The translations under genes were made by a program, and so were the position numbers. This document shows, in pieces, positions 23,801 through 35,943 of a stretch of 64,000 nucleotides of DNA (its first letter is position 1; every line of letters begins with the position of its first letter). Source of the DNA: Albifimbria verrucaria (Eukaryota; Ascomycota; Sordariomycetes; Hypocreales; Stachybotryaceae). Location: assembly GCA_020081605.1 (NCBI GenBank), contig JAHREC010000018.1, positions 2,170,001-2,234,000 on the forward strand. Reading direction: 5' to 3'. Below the pieces are notes generated by a model. That model saw only the letters and a program-made list of their open reading frames with translations. It was not told the origin of the DNA and searched no databases.

Positions 23801-24669
23801 ACCTCGACGTCAGTGTTATTCCCAGGCGTCCTTCGCTTATGCGCAGAGAAGCTAGATCGAGTACGCCCAGTAGCGCAAAATGCACTGGCAGTGGCTATGC
23901 AGGCAGAGTAGGCGACACAGACACTCAAGTGACTGGTGACGTTGGCTGACAATATAATAGGCACGCGGCACAGTTTCGGCAACTGACATCTTCGTCCATG
24001 TCCTACTTCAAGACTCTTCTTAACCTCCAATTGCAGGATTGGTTGGATCCTGGGATATCCGAGGTGGCGAAAGAGGGCGCAGGGGCGTGGATGGAGGCCT
24101 TGATGTCTGGATTTGTCACCTCTGCTGACACCGGAAACGAGGATCTGGTCATTGCTAGCAGAGCGGCGCTCTCCGACTTCTGCAGTGAGTCCCTAGCGAA
24201 TCTAAACATGGCCTGCACCGCGCTGGCGCAGAACATGAAAACGTACCAGGGCCAGGATCGGGTTTTAGTACCCACTATGGAAATTATTGCTTTCCTGATG
24301 CACGCCGGGCTCTTCCAGCAAGCGGACCGCGTCAACCTTCGGCAGGTTTGCCTCCAAGTCCAAAAAGCCGGATACAAATCTGGTAACGTGCGGAAGATCA
24401 CGGCATGCATCAAGGTGTACGGCGGGATGGCATCGATGGGCGACAATAGTGAAAGGATGGGAGTCGCAGATGCCGTGAGTGAGGCTAGACGTAGACTGGG
24501 CGCACTGATGCTGCACCCTTGGCCGCGGGTGCGAAGCGCGGTCATAGACGAGCTCTGGGTACTTGTCGGCGACCAGGAAGAGCTTGGCGCGAGACTCACG
24601 GGTATTGATTGGGCGGTGGCAGAGAAGGGTCAGATCAAGACCATGGTAGAAGGACTAGGTTTCGCGTAG
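20839..24669 (+). CDS. TBCD: tubulin-folding cofactor D
   Basis: Cofactor D (Cin1 in budding yeast, Alp1 in fission yeast) binds beta-tubulin after CCT folding and helps assemble the alpha/beta dimer with cofactors C and E. It is a long HEAT/ARM-repeat protein. Recognisable parts are the N-terminal LLDPFQELPQLLDPYLPKW and FWLSHLLLAPFDLSTI, the central NVRDAACFGIWAVARRYSTK and GNIRRGASAALQELIGRHP, and ERHGLILCFAAVLDHLF. Introns include 21010-21083 and 23908-23960, and one starts near 23435. Frame breaks near 21148, 21596-21598 and 22270-22273 each need one C; others lie near 21400, 21735 and 21770. The corrected protein is about 1,200 residues, normal for the family. The start at 20839 is the first ATG of the conserved frame. 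Confidence 0.92.
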
Positions 24670-27600
24670 CAGCCTGGGGTCAGCCAAGCCATTGATGAAG
24701 ATACGCATGGGCCATAGTATAAGTTATTTATGACACGGAAAGTTAGCAATGGGAAATTTTCGTGTCCTGGCGGATGCGCTGAATGTTTCATGGCCATACG
24801 TAGCCCTATTGAGTATCCGTGCCCATTGTTCCACGACAATGGAGGCACAATAAAGGAACTCGGATATCAGGCTCGGATCCATGTGCGGAGCGCGGCAGTG
24901 GGACGTGGGCGGTGCAATCCGCCGAACAAACACAGCCTGTTGACGAGGTGCGCTTTGAAACGAACTGTTGGTAATAATACACAAAGTATGATGTGGCTTT
25001 GCCACAGCATGGGGACGATCAATGCACAAGAGGCAATGTTGATGGATTCATCTGAGATCAGAAGATCCGACCGATTTCGGTATGCTTGGAGTGACAATCA
25101 TTAGCGATTGGGGCTACGCACCGGCTTACGGCTGATGTCGATGTTTCGTCAAGATAAAGGCCCCTACCCTGCATACACGCCGAACCGTATGGGCGTAATT
25201 GCGTAGGGATATCTTAATCCTGCAGAAGGGGTTCAAGAACTGTAAGATCCGCAAACCCTGTGCGCGCGTATTCATCGAGGACGAGGATATAGATACGGGC
25301 GTGGGCGTGTGGGATTCGTCCTAAATTCTTACGGATGGGTTACAATGAGTTGTTGCTAAAGGATATAGTAGTCAAATGAGCCATGTTGGTGGCAGAGAAA
25401 GCATGCAACGTTGCGCCACGGCGACATGAGATGAAAGCTGGTTAAGTTGTCCACTGCGGGAAATGTTATCACAGAGCTTCATGATGGCTTCGTGAGGACC
25501 GAAAACCCTGCCCAATGGAGTTGATTGAAAGTGAGATGATGTAAGCCGTTGGTTCAGGGTTGCGTAGGGGCGTGGAGATCAATGATCCCATATTCCACAT
25601 GGCATGGTATGTGCTCTGAGACAGGAGGCCCTCCGTAAACGTGGAAGATGGTCTTGCACAGGCTAAAGAAAACCAGCCAGGGTGGCCTAGCCCGACCAAA
25701 AAGACTGCCACTCCGATGCCAGAACCACGTGTAGGACGGAGGATTCGTAGGATACTTGCTGGGTTCAGGAGGGTGTCGATGGGAGGTTTCAGTGGGACCC
25801 GCGCCGTGATCTGGCTTAATTTTGAAAGACGAAGGCGATTGCTCCAAGTGCGACGCGAGGAAAGACTGACGAAATCCTAGTTCGCAGATGCGTGAAGAAA
25901 GGGGCGAGGCAGAGATGGCGAAGACGCCAAGGGTGACGAACCTCCTTTTCAAGCCGGGACGGTTTCAGGGAGAGTGTTGGCTTGAGGTGTTCAAGTGCAG
26001 CGCAATGCAATGCAATGGCTAAATCAGGAGCCGTTGTAAAACGAGATTGGAGCGTTGTTGCGAACTTGGTACGCCAAGTCAGCATTGGCAATACCAAGCA
26101 CCTAGGCCAGGAGCCAATTAGAGATGTAAGGGGACGACATCTATAATGCGGTTATCTGCCAATGCTATTCCATGGATGACACAGGTGAGGCGTTCTTGGA
26201 ACCCAGCGGTGGGTGTGGCGTGCTTGTGCTCGAGTAAGGCCAAGGCGAGGGATGATGGTGCGTTGGTGATGTGCTCGAGTCAATGCAATCTCTTGGACCA
26301 CGGTGTTATGGGTGAGTAGGAGAGGTTGGTATGCAGTGCCATGTATGTGTACGGCGTAGGGAATGGCGCATGCAGAAAGACAATGCGGTAATGGTCAAGA
26401 CGAGCAAAAGCCAGACGAATAGGGCAGAGGCAAAGGCAGAGGCAAAGGCGTGTGCAAAGCAAAGTCCCAAAAGGTACCTTCAGGGCAATGCGTCCTGTGC
26501 GTCTTTGCTATTAATGGCTGCGATGCAAAGGACCGGCTGTTAATCATTGCTGGGGCGCTCACTGTTAGTTAGGCCTGTTAGGACTCTATGCTGGGTGCTG
26601 GGTGCTGGATGCTGGGCAGGGCTGGGCTGGACTTTCCGGGCTGACGGATGCGCGGAGGACCAGCAGGGCCCTGCAGTGCACGCCCAGCCATGCCAAAATC
26701 ACATGCAACAAGGGAACGGAGCCAAGGGCTGCTGCTGCCGCCGCTGTTGCTGCTGTGTGAATTGATTGATTGGGTTGATTGAATGGTTCACTGGTGATAT
26801 GTGACGCCGATGCGCGGAGCACGCCAGGCCAGGACAGGCCGGGCCAGTTGGTCGGTGGCTCGGACAGTTTTGTCCGTCACGGTCCCGACAAGCTCAATTC
26901 GAACACGGCTTTCTCTGGAATGCACGGTATGAAGCAAGTCATGTCCGCGCAACGCGTGCATTTTGCTCCGACTCGATTGGTGGTCTCCGTCAAAGCTCAG
27001 GTACGTGGCGGCAACGGCGTCTAGCGAGGAGTCTGGGCTTGAGCCTTGAGCCTTGCCACCACAACCGTTAGACGCGAGGGGCCCTTGGAGGGGAAACTAT
27101 TGCAGGACGGTGCGGTAACCTGCAGCACGTATTCGTACGCCGTTGGACAATGCCCTGCTTCCTGAGGTACTACGTACTTGTAAGGTATCTAAGGTGTGCG
27201 TCTCAATTGCAATTCCAAATTCAACCTTGAACCACGAGTTTTGTCCCCGGTGCTTTTTTTCGTGCGACTAACGGTTTTGCTTTTTCCCTCGCTGTATTGC
27301 TTTCTTTTCTTTCTGTTCTTAATTTCAAGCTTACCAGTTATCTTTTTTTAGTAGGCACATTATACTTCCCTTAACGCCATCGAACCAGCCTCCTCCTACC
27401 TACTATAGGTACTTGAGCCCCGGGGCCCTTTTCTGCGGCAGAGCCATCACATCCAAACGAGGCACATGACCTGGGACTGACTGACTGGCTCCCTTACCCC
27501 AGGGCCCTGCCATGCCCTGCCCATGATGCCACGCCATACCGTTCCATGGCCACCACAACAACGACGAGACAAAACCCCACACCCCCACGTCCCAGTTGAA

Positions 27601-29466
27601 GATGCGCGTGTGAGAGGAAGAGGAGAGCCTAGCTCCTTTCGGTACCGAGGTGGCTTTTTCTCTGCCGGGAACCTGAACCCTCGATTCCCATTGCATGCGA
27701 TAATCCTGTTGCCTGCTCTCCCGTCGTTGAAATATGACAAGCCAGAGAGGCTGGGGCCAAATCGCGAGCTTCAGCTTCTGCTGTGCGACCAAGTAAACCA
27801 GTCCGGCCTCGATCCTAACGCGACACTAGGCCCTGGGCCCTCCCAAGCTAGAACTCGAGCCATCACCTTCGCTCGATGCCCTCGTGCTGTAGGGCTAGGC
27901 CGCGGAGACGGACCTCCTCCGAACCGCCTCTCCGTGCCTCGCAGTCCACCCCTCTCAAAGACTCGTCGCAGCCATTTTCATTTTGGTCAGGATCCTTTGC
28001 ATCACAGGTGTATCATGACCACCAACGAGCATCACACCACAGATACGGCCTGCCCAAGGATGGTTGTGCGACAAAAATCCCACCACCTTAGCTAGGTAAG
28101 CCCCCTCCCTCCATGATAACGCACCAGCCAATCGCCCCAAGTCCAGAACCCGCAGAGCTAGCACAGCACGCGTTGAAGTCGAGCCAGCCTTATCTTGCCA
28201 AGCAGAGGCCCAGACGCACAGACTGGATGGGGCCTGTTTGGCTAACGACCCGCGCGTGATGATGGCGTTCAGAAAGGGAAAAAACAAATGGCGGCAGGAG
28301 AGGAAGCGGTGACGCTTCCCGTTGCGCTGAAAACTGCTTTACATACAGTATCAGTGACAGATCGACTGCAACCCGGCACGGACCATGGGATAAGAACTCG
28401 GCTCTCTTTCCGTCGAGCAAGCCGACGCCCGTTTCTCTTTCAGCCATCCACATCATAGCCTACACTTTTTGGTTATCTTTTCCCGATTCCAGCCTCCACC
28501 AGCTGCCCAGACTATTGTAGTAAGCCAGATAGGCTTGGATTACGAGGGACTCCGGCCGCCCGTGACCGGCGCGTTCCCGCCAACCTGGCGCACGATATGG
28601 CCATTGGTACTTGGCGAGTTCAATTGACATGGGCAACGGATACGGCATCGACTCGGGTGACACTTGGGCCGGGGAGGGTATGGTCATGATGGTGATAATG
28701 ATGATGCCGCGTTGCCGTTTTCTTTGTATGGGGTCCTCCACGGCCAGCATCGATGCTGGCTGTGTCTTCGCGCAATGCCCATACGTTTGCGCCCAGGTGT
28801 TTTCAGTAGACTGCTCGCCTGACGAGAAGCTAATGCTCCTCCTCGCCTGCTCTGCCTCCTCTCACTCTCCTCATGCTCCCTCGCCCCAGCCTCCGAGGGA
28901 CGACGTGGCAGCAGGCCCAGAACTGGTAATCATGGTGGTCCCTGCTACTAGCCCTGTACAGCAGGTGCCAAGTGGGGGTGCCAAAGGTCTCTAGCGCACG
29001 CTTTTAGGTAGGTGAGGACTGGGAGAATCCGGGGCAGCCAGGCAAAACGAATAGGCGAGCCGTTTCGTGTGGGTACCCCATCCCTACCTACACGACAGTA
29101 CGGATACAGGTCGCCTGCTGCTAACCCCATCCTGGGCAGGTCGTCACTCTAGTACTAAGCTCTGGCTAGCCCGTTTCCACCGTTGGTACTGATACCCCCG
29201 TACCGCAGCCATGGGATGAACGCTGGGGTATGTACGTATCTGGGCTCCAGTGATAAGCGGTACATGACCTCACTCACACGCAGAGGGCGACCACCGCTAC
29301 AGCGAGTAACGTTAAGTACAGTACCTTGCCTTAGTACTCTCTGCTGGAGCTTACCCTTGTCGAATTTCCAGCACGCCAGCACCAGCCCTGCCCTGCTCCC
29401 CAAGTCTATCTCGACCCGTGCCTCCATCTTGGTTGCTGTCCTTTTTATTTCCTGTCTACTCCCAGC

Positions 29467-29505
29467 TTACCTACCTACCTACCTACCTACCTACCTTTAC
29501 CTTCA
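29467..29505. repeat. (CTAC)n microsatellite
   Basis: About seven tandem CTAC/ACCT units run from 29467, then grade into TTTACCTTC. They lie about 700 bp upstream of the receptor ATG at 30199 and belong to the recurring TACC-type clusters of this window. Confidence 0.8.
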
Positions 29506-29732
29506 TCTTCACCCACGCCTCCCGCAATGTCTTAGCCACCCCACCCCTCCGTTCATTCCCCGTCTCATCTCGCCTTGGGGTCTTGGGTCTTGGGTCTTGG
29601 GCTTTTTGGGAGGAGTGTGGGTTCCAGCCAGGCCTAGCCAACTTGAACCTCTTAGAGGCCTTGCCTCGCCTCTCCTCTTCCTCATCCGGACCGTCCATTC
29701 GTCGCCCATCTTCTTCTCTACAACAACAACAA

Positions 29733-29762
29733 CCTCACCTCACCTCACCTCACCTCGCCTCG
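29733..29762 (+). repeat. CCTCA pentamer array in receptor leader
   Basis: Four CCTCA units are followed by two CCTCG units. The first 29 bases (four CCTCA, one CCTCG, CCTC) match, in the gene-sense direction, an array just upstream of the minus-strand gene at 37099-37967. Confidence 0.85.
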
Positions 29763-30198
29763 CTTGTTCGTCGTTTCCTCGAGGGACTCGTCTCTACGAC
29801 ACCAGCCGGCTTTTCTGGTTGTCACCTTATCTCCGTGCAATTCGTCTTGTTCGCCTTGCCTCGAGAGGACTGCTTTACTTACCTTGGCCCGTTAAATCGA
29901 CCAGTGCGGAGGGGATTCCGTGCAGCATCGCATCGTCTACACCGCATGCCTTTGTACCTATAACAACACGCTTATGGCCAAAATCCCACCTCACAGATCC
30001 GCCCTCGTATGCCGCCGTAAAGTTAGATCGCCCGCCCGCTTTGTGGCTTCCACCACCTCGACTGTGTCGCCGCCCACCTCTGACTCTGACGTCGCCGTCG
30101 CTCGCATTTAAACCTACCCGTTCTCGTCCATCTCCTCGCTCGTCGGACCCTCCTTTCTCAGGAGGTCGACGGGCGCGGACCTCCTCGGCCCGTGACAA

Positions 30199-31881
30199 AT
30201 GTCGATATATTCAGACCCGCCAGCCTGGCGCCTGTTCAAGTTCGACAAGCCCACCTTGCTCGTGTGCTGGTGGATCACCATCTTCTGTACCGTCGTCATC
30301 ATCTTACGCGTTATTGGCCGCTTTATTCGAACCGAAAGGCTTTTCACCGAGGACAGGATCGCCGCCCTTGCCCTGGTGCCTTTATTCCTGCGCATAGGTT
30401 GTGTCCAGTACATTTTGCGCCATGGCACAAACAACGTCCGCCTCGAGGGCCTCGACCTGTCTGCGTCCGAGTTGCGCGGCAGGGAAATTGCCAGTGGCTT
30501 GGTTCTGGCGAGCCGGATCTTCTATGCCGCAACGTATGTCTCAACCCTAAATTTGCTACCCGTTCATCAATGGGTCGATCCCATGTGCCACGCATCTTGC
30601 ATTCCTGGCATAAATTTGTTTCTGAATGCTTCATCATGTACTTTTGCCTCGCGGCTGGTAGCTCTAATCATCACCTTCAGATCATGTGGCTAACAGCTTT
30701 TACAGACTATGGACTTTAAAGTTTAGTGTCCTGGAGTATCTAAAGCGTCTCACCGGCCTCTCGTGGGAACGCTCTCACAAAGTCATATTGGTCGCTATTC
30801 AATGGATTCTGGTTGTTACCTTTGTCGCCGTTGTCATTAGTACTTTTGTCGAATGCCGACCTTTCCACCATTACTGGCAAGTAATGCCCGATCCTGGCGG
30901 CCAATGCCGTCAAGGCTTCGCCCAGCTCATCACCATGGGTGCCTGCAATATCATCACCGACACCTTACTTGCTATTTTTCCCATCCCTATCATCTTACGC
31001 AGTCATATGGGACTTAAGAGGAAAATCCAGCTACTCTTATTATTCTCACTTAGCTTGACCATTGTGGCCTTTACTTTTTATCGGATCCCACGCATCATCA
31101 GGGACGATGGTCGACAGCAGATTCGATCGCTACTGGCTTCTGTCGAACTTCTCATAGCCACCACGTCTTCAAATGCTCTAGTCATTGGCTCGTTCGTTCG
31201 GGACCGTGGAGTGAAGAAGCAAAAATTTCGACGAACCTCGATGGCCGATTCGTTTGACCGAGCTAGCAGCCAACGTCGCCGCCCAATGCTACATCGTCAT
31301 TGGGGTAGTGATGAGGACCTTGTGAGGGATATCGGCATGAGCCTCGATCCCGAACTTCATGACCGTCGGCAATCGCTAGAAGACCGCCCTATGCCTGCAC
31401 CTGTGGCTCACCAATTTGAAGATGATCTGGCCCGGTTTGGATTGCCTAAACGCCAACGGAGTACCACTGAGCGAAGTGAGGATTCTCTGTTACCGCGCGA
31501 TCAACTAAGGGCTGGCGCGGGCTCCTCGACTCCTCCTAGAAGACTCTCTTTCTTCGACGTCGGCGGACTTCTGGGGAATCGCTGCCCAGCAGTAGCACTA
31601 CCTACAGACCAGATACCCGCTCGACAAATGACACAAGCCCACAACAAGCCGTCCCATCTGCATCATTGCCGGCCAGTTCATCAGGCTTCCGGAGAGGGTC
31701 TACGGCCTTATTACAGGATCTCGGTGGCCTACTCGGCCCACTGAACTCTAAGTCTCCTAGACCTAGGACAAGGCCCGTCACAGAACTTCAAACTATACCC
31801 CAATCACAACACGAAACAAGCTACAATGCCCATGGCAAACCCGATCCTGTCCTCATGGACGCAGGCGGGTTGCTTAATTAA
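30199..31881 (+). CDS. PTH11-like / fungal rhodopsin-domain membrane protein
   Basis: It is a seven-helix protein of the fungal rhodopsin-like family that includes PTH11-type putative GPCRs. Exon 1 (30199-30533) encodes the first helices (LLVCWWITIFCTVVIILRVI). A 172-nt intron ends at 30705. Exon 2 carries the family hallmark FVECRPFHHYW, followed by NIITDTLLAIFPIPIILRS and LLLLFSLSLTIVAFTFYRIP. A cytosolic tail of about 180 residues is Ser/Arg-rich. It repeats a D-x-GGLL motif three times (DVGGLLG, DLGGLLG, DAGGLLN at the extreme C-terminus). One frame break at 31573-31576 (GGGG) is fixed by one G; exon lengths then sum to 1512 nt, or 503 residues. No CFEM domain is present. Ligand and signalling partner are unknown. 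Confidence 0.88.
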
Positions 31882-32742
31882 GACCGGGCGATCCCGATAC
31901 TGCGACGAAGCAGCGGTCTGAGGGCAGGAGAGCACGTCGGCTCATTGACCACGATATTGCTTTAACCACATTACGACTTGTATCATGACAGCGGTTTGAC
32001 ATTTGGAAATACCTCTTTAACTTATCCATTTTCTTCTTTTCATGTAGACACTTAGATGTCCGGCCAGGCGTTGACAGTCGGCTGAGCCGTACAGGCTCAT
32101 ACCCCAAGGAGCGGAGTAAGAGGGCAGCGAGTCCTCGGTGTTTGGGGACAAAATTTCTTTCCCGGGTTTATGGCGTTTTTTATTCACTTCGAGACTGGCG
32201 TGTCAGTCTGACACGTCTCCATGGGCACCATTGCCCTACGTCTCGCTCGTATCACGACATTACGGGAAAGCTCTTGGTTGGAGGCAGCAGTTGTGCGTTT
32301 TTGACATATATACCCCGGCGGTGAAGAGCCACGTTTTGATTATGGATGTTATGCAATGAGATGTTGGGCGGCGCGGAGCGATTGGCCGCTGTGGATTGGG
32401 AGCGATAATACGATGAATTTGATGAAATGCGAAATGTCTTGTGCATGTGAAAGAAATGTTGTGAATGTTGACGAGTATTATCCACAAACTCACGATGGCA
32501 GCGTCTCGATACGTGAGGTTGCAAGTTTGGTAGCATGCAACGAAAACCTGACTTTCCTTTTACATAGCTACATTATTCATCTCCCACGGTCCAACCAGAA
32601 CCCCGAAACGCCAGCTGTAAATGCTCAAATGCAGACCGAGCGACATCATCTACACCATGGTGCCGCTTTCTGGTCGTGCTTCCGTCTTTTTGTCACGATA
32701 TATTCGTCCCACGATTGAAAAGTCAATACAACCCCTCCAGCC
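31882..32742. other. convergent intergenic region
   Basis: This 0.9 kb lies between the stops of the receptor gene and RPB5. It is somewhat A/T-rich in its second half. No gene or structured element is apparent. Confidence 0.5.
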
Positions 32743-33620
32743 TTAAACACACAAACGGTAACTCGCGTATCGACCCGCCGTCTCGCTGACACGGATGATC
32801 TTGACGACCTCGCCTCTCCGCAGGCCCAGGTAGCGGGCGACGGGGTCCTTCTGCAGGATACGCGGCAGCTGGGTCTCCTTCAGGCGGTAGCGCTTGAGCA
32901 GGGCGATCTTCTCGTCGCGGGAGAGCAGGACATGGCGGGGACGAGCTCGTGGCGGGTGATGTTGACGAGCAGGTCGTCCTCGAGGAAGCACTCAATGCGA
33001 GCAACGGACTCGACGTGGGAGACGGCCTTGCGGGCGGCGGCGGACAGGGCGACGTTGATGACGACGATGCCAGCCTTGTAGTTGTTCTTGGTGATGTAGT
33101 CGGTGAAGGCCTTGATCTGGGCGATACCAAAGGCCTTATCGGACAGGAACTCGACCCAGATGGGGCCGCAGTCGGGCGTAGGATCCGGGTTGGACTCGGT
33201 GGCTGGCGGGGTGTACTTGCGCAGCATGCTCTCGCTGGGGCGCGCGGAGAATTGAAGCTTTGCGCGGCTGTTCGAAAGAGCAAAGACGCTTGCGTTAGCC
33301 ACATGGCCAACTCTAAGGGGTTTCGCAGAACTGCAAAACCCAGACAGGAGACAAGGGGCTTACTTGATGGAACCGTCGGGGTTGCAGTACTCGTCCTGGA
33401 AGCGCTCCAGGGAGATGTTGACTTCCTCCTCCGCAAGCTCATACTCCTAAACAAAAACGCGTCAGTCGCACAACCTCCAACAATGCAATCCGGGCCCTCG
33501 CGATGGGTCCGCGGCAGGGACACGTACTCTGTCGGCGACCATCTCGTGCACCGTCCTCCAAGCCCGCCAGAGCCTCACCACCTCCTTGCTCTTCCTGTCG
33601 TTGACCACGGTGTCATCCAT
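32743..33620 (-). CDS. RPB5: RNA polymerase I/II/III shared subunit RPABC1
   Basis: Rpb5 is common to all three nuclear RNA polymerases and contacts downstream DNA at the jaw. Exons on the minus strand are 33620-33528, 33446-33364 and 33267-32743. Exon 1 starts [20 protein letters not shown]. The eukaryote-specific N-terminal domain continues through [16 protein letters not shown]. The archaeal RpoH-like C-terminal domain is unmistakable: [62 protein letters not shown] single G missing on the plus strand at 32937-32940 breaks the frame at HELVPRHVL. Restoring it makes the exon sum 702 nt, giving 233 residues. The gene is divergent from BFR1 with about 0.7 kb between ATGs. Confidence 0.95.
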
Positions 33621-34301
33621 TGCGAATCGGTTTGGGCGTAGAGGCTGTGATTCTCAAGTTCCGGCGCGCGCGAAGCAAGCTTGTGCTGCTGTTGAGGTTG
33701 TTGTGACACGGGGAGTGAGGTCGCAGTCGAAAAACTGGTGATCGGCTTCGCGAAACAAAAAAATGTCGACCTTAGCTCATCAGCCTTGCAGGCCGGGTTG
33801 GGTGGTGAAGCGGCGGGTCATGTGATGACCCACAATTAAGCCAAAAGTCGAGACGGAAATCTGTTAGCGTACCGTGCGCTCATTCACAGTAGGCACACTG
33901 TATTCCGCAGTGATGCTGGGTGGTGCAATGCGCTAAGAATCTCGCTGTTGGGTCCAGGCCAGCGCACGAGCTGGCCTCTACAGTCTTTGGCTTCAGGGGT
34001 GGGTTGTGGCATTTTTAGGCTTCCAGGCACCGCAGCGGCTTCCCGCCAGGTCTCGACCCCAGCCAAGAAAAGCCCATCGAGGAATTTCAGCAAAAATGGT
34101 CCAATATTTTTTTAAACCACCCCAATTTAGGGACCCTCCATTTAGTTTCTCGACCACCGTGTCGTCTCCCTTCACCCTTCTCTCCCCATCCTCGCAATCC
34201 AGCCCAAACCTCTCCTTCCACCTTCGTGAAGGAGATATCCCAGACGGCTCAGCTCGGTCCTTCTCTGCTCCCTCACCGATCTTCGCCAATCGACCTGCAC
34301 A
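33621..34301. promoter_or_regulatory. bidirectional RPB5-BFR1 promoter with palindromic GGGTCAT site
   Basis: The region separates two divergent housekeeping genes. It contains GGGTCAT (33815-33821) and ATGACCC (33825-33831), a perfect 7-bp inverted repeat around GTG that embeds TCATGTGA. A pyrimidine-rich leader precedes BFR1 (34140-34300). Confidence 0.55.
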
Positions 34302-35943
34302 ATGGCCGAGACTGCGCCCGCTGCCGCCCCTGCGGCCGAGTCCGCCTCTAACACGCGCCCTACCCGCCCGGATGAGAATGCCTTCAGGAGCAGCTCGCCA
34401 AGGCCGAGAAGGAGCACAAGGCGTCCATGGACAAGTTGGTAAGACTACAGTCGCCCTATTGAAAGTGCATTGGATGCCCGCCTCGTGCCGCCGCTTGGTC
34501 CCCGGCCTCGGCCACGATATCCCTCTCCGTCGTTCGCACATCCCGTCTCGCAGAATCGCCAGCTGACCCAACCGCTCCGCAGAACGCTGTCAAGGCCAAG
34601 ATTGACATTGCCATGCCCAACAAGAACAAGGATCAGCCCAGCCCTACCCAGCAGCGCCGCCAGGAACTCATCGCTCAGGCCAACGAGATCCGACAGAAGC
34701 AGGCCGGAGGCAAGAACGCCCGCACCACCAAGCTCGACCAGATCAAGCGCCTGGACGAGCAGGTTCGCAGCCGCATCGCCGAGCAGAAGAATGCCAAGGC
34801 CAAGGTCCCCTTTAAGAGCGCCGAGGACATCGACCGCCAGATTGAGTCCCTGGAGAAGCAGGTCAACTCAGGCACCATGAAGCTCGTCGACGAGAAGAAG
34901 GCCCTGTCCGACATCTCCAGCCTGCGCAAGGTCCGCAAGAACTTTGGTCAGTTCGATGATGCCCAGAAGCAGATCGACGACCTCCGCGCCAAGATCAAGG
35001 AGATCAAGGACAGCATGGAGGATCCCGAGCAGAAGGCCCTTTCCGAGAAGTACTCCAAGATCCAGGCCGAGCTCGACGCCATCAAGGCTGAGCAGGACGA
35101 GGCCTACAAGGGCTTGTCGTCGCTCCGTGACGAGCGCACCAAGCTCCAGGCTGAGCAGCAGGAGAAGTTCACCGCCATCCGCAAGCTCAAGGACGACTAC
35201 TACGGCCAGAAGAAGGCTTTCCAGGCCTATGAGCGCGAGTCCCGCGAGAAGCACCGCGAGAAGAAGAAGGCTGAGTACGAGCGCATCGTCCAGGAGCGCA
35301 AGAAGGCCGATGCCGAGCGTGTCCTCGCCGAGGCCAGCGACCCTGCTTACCTCGAGGAGATCCGCCGCGCCAACAGCCTTCTGCAGTTCTTGGACCCTGA
35401 GCACAAGACTGAGAAGGGTCCCCTGATGGCCGACTCCGGCCTCAGCGCCCAGGCTCAGCGCACTGTCGACGAGTCCGGCCTCAAGGGAACCAAGCTTCTC
35501 CGCAAGGAGGACCGCGAGGAGGAGTACCTGCCCGCCGCCAAGAAGGGCAAGAAGGGCAAGAAGGGTGGTGCCGCCGGCGCCGCCACTAAGTTCTTCAACT
35601 GCCCTCCCTCGGTCGTTGAGGACTGCGGCTTCCTCGGTGTCGAGCCCCCATGAGCAGCGCCGACGTCGCCGGCGTCATCGAGAAGGTCAAGGCCAAGCTG
35701 GAGCACTGGAAGTCTGACCAGGAGGCCCAGACTCAGCGCGTGAGTAACCCCTTTTGAACTTACCTCCGCCCCCACTTGAAAGCACATACACTAACTCTTC
35801 GTCCGTTATAGAACATCGAGAAGGCCAAGAAGAAGATCGAGGAGCTCGAGAAGGCCGAGGCCAACGGCGTCAACGGCGATGCCGTCGACGGAATCACCTC
35901 CGACCTCAAGGACGCCACCGTTGCCGACAAGGAGGAGTCATAG
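34302..35943 (+). CDS. BFR1: polysome/ER mRNP-associated coiled-coil protein Bfr1
   Basis: Bfr1 is a cytoplasmic RNA-binding coiled-coil protein linked to polysomes, ER mRNPs and nuclear segregation. Three exons (34302-34438, 34583-35739, 35812-35943) encode a highly charged, nearly all-helical protein. Characteristic stretches are QQRRQELIAQANEIRQKQ, DIDRQIESLEKQVNSGTMKL and ALSDISSLRKVRKNFGQFD. A Lys-rich patch (KKGKKGKKGG) precedes the conserved FFNCPPSVVEDCGFLGVEPP. Two frame breaks are seen. One A is missing near 34386 (AFKEQLAKAEKEH restored), and one C in CCCCC at 35645-35649 (GVEPPMSSADV restored). The corrected sum is 1428 nt, giving 475 residues. Codon choice is strongly C/G-ending, as expected for a well-expressed gene. 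Confidence 0.93.

Larger units (their letters stand above)
24670..30198. other. 5.5 kb without a recognisable gene
   Basis: All ORFs here are short or low-complexity and none resembles a known family. The DNA holds a G-rich run of GCTGGGT units (26588-26632), CTG/CCG triplets (26729-26756), GGTA/TACC clusters (27165-27195, 27393-27412, 29467-29505), three TCTTGGG units (29579-29605) and a CCTCA array (29733-29762). The last kilobase is pyrimidine-rich and likely forms the promoter and leader of the receptor gene at 30199. Confidence 0.5.

Noticed and set aside
8090..24669. Biosynthetic or other functional gene cluster
   Set aside because: The scramblase, SH3 protein, GH76 enzyme and tubulin cofactor share no pathway, and no synthase, P450 or transporter set is present.
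26588..26632. Possible G-quadruplex in GCTGGGT repeats
   Set aside because: GGG tracts exist, but spacing is irregular and no gene is near; too weak to list as a feature.
29183..30397. 404-codon plus-strand ORF
   Set aside because: It is low-complexity (poly Pro/Ser/Leu from the CTAC, CCTCA and pyrimidine-rich leader) and overlaps the first exon of the receptor gene in another frame.
32723..33523. 266-codon minus-strand ORF across RPB5
   Set aside because: It is a different frame of the RPB5 exons and introns with Ser/Pro-rich noise; the conserved RPB5 frames explain the DNA.
34868..35404. 178-codon antisense ORF over BFR1
   Set aside because: The Leu-rich antisense comes from C/G-ending codons of a coiled-coil gene; there is no independent support.
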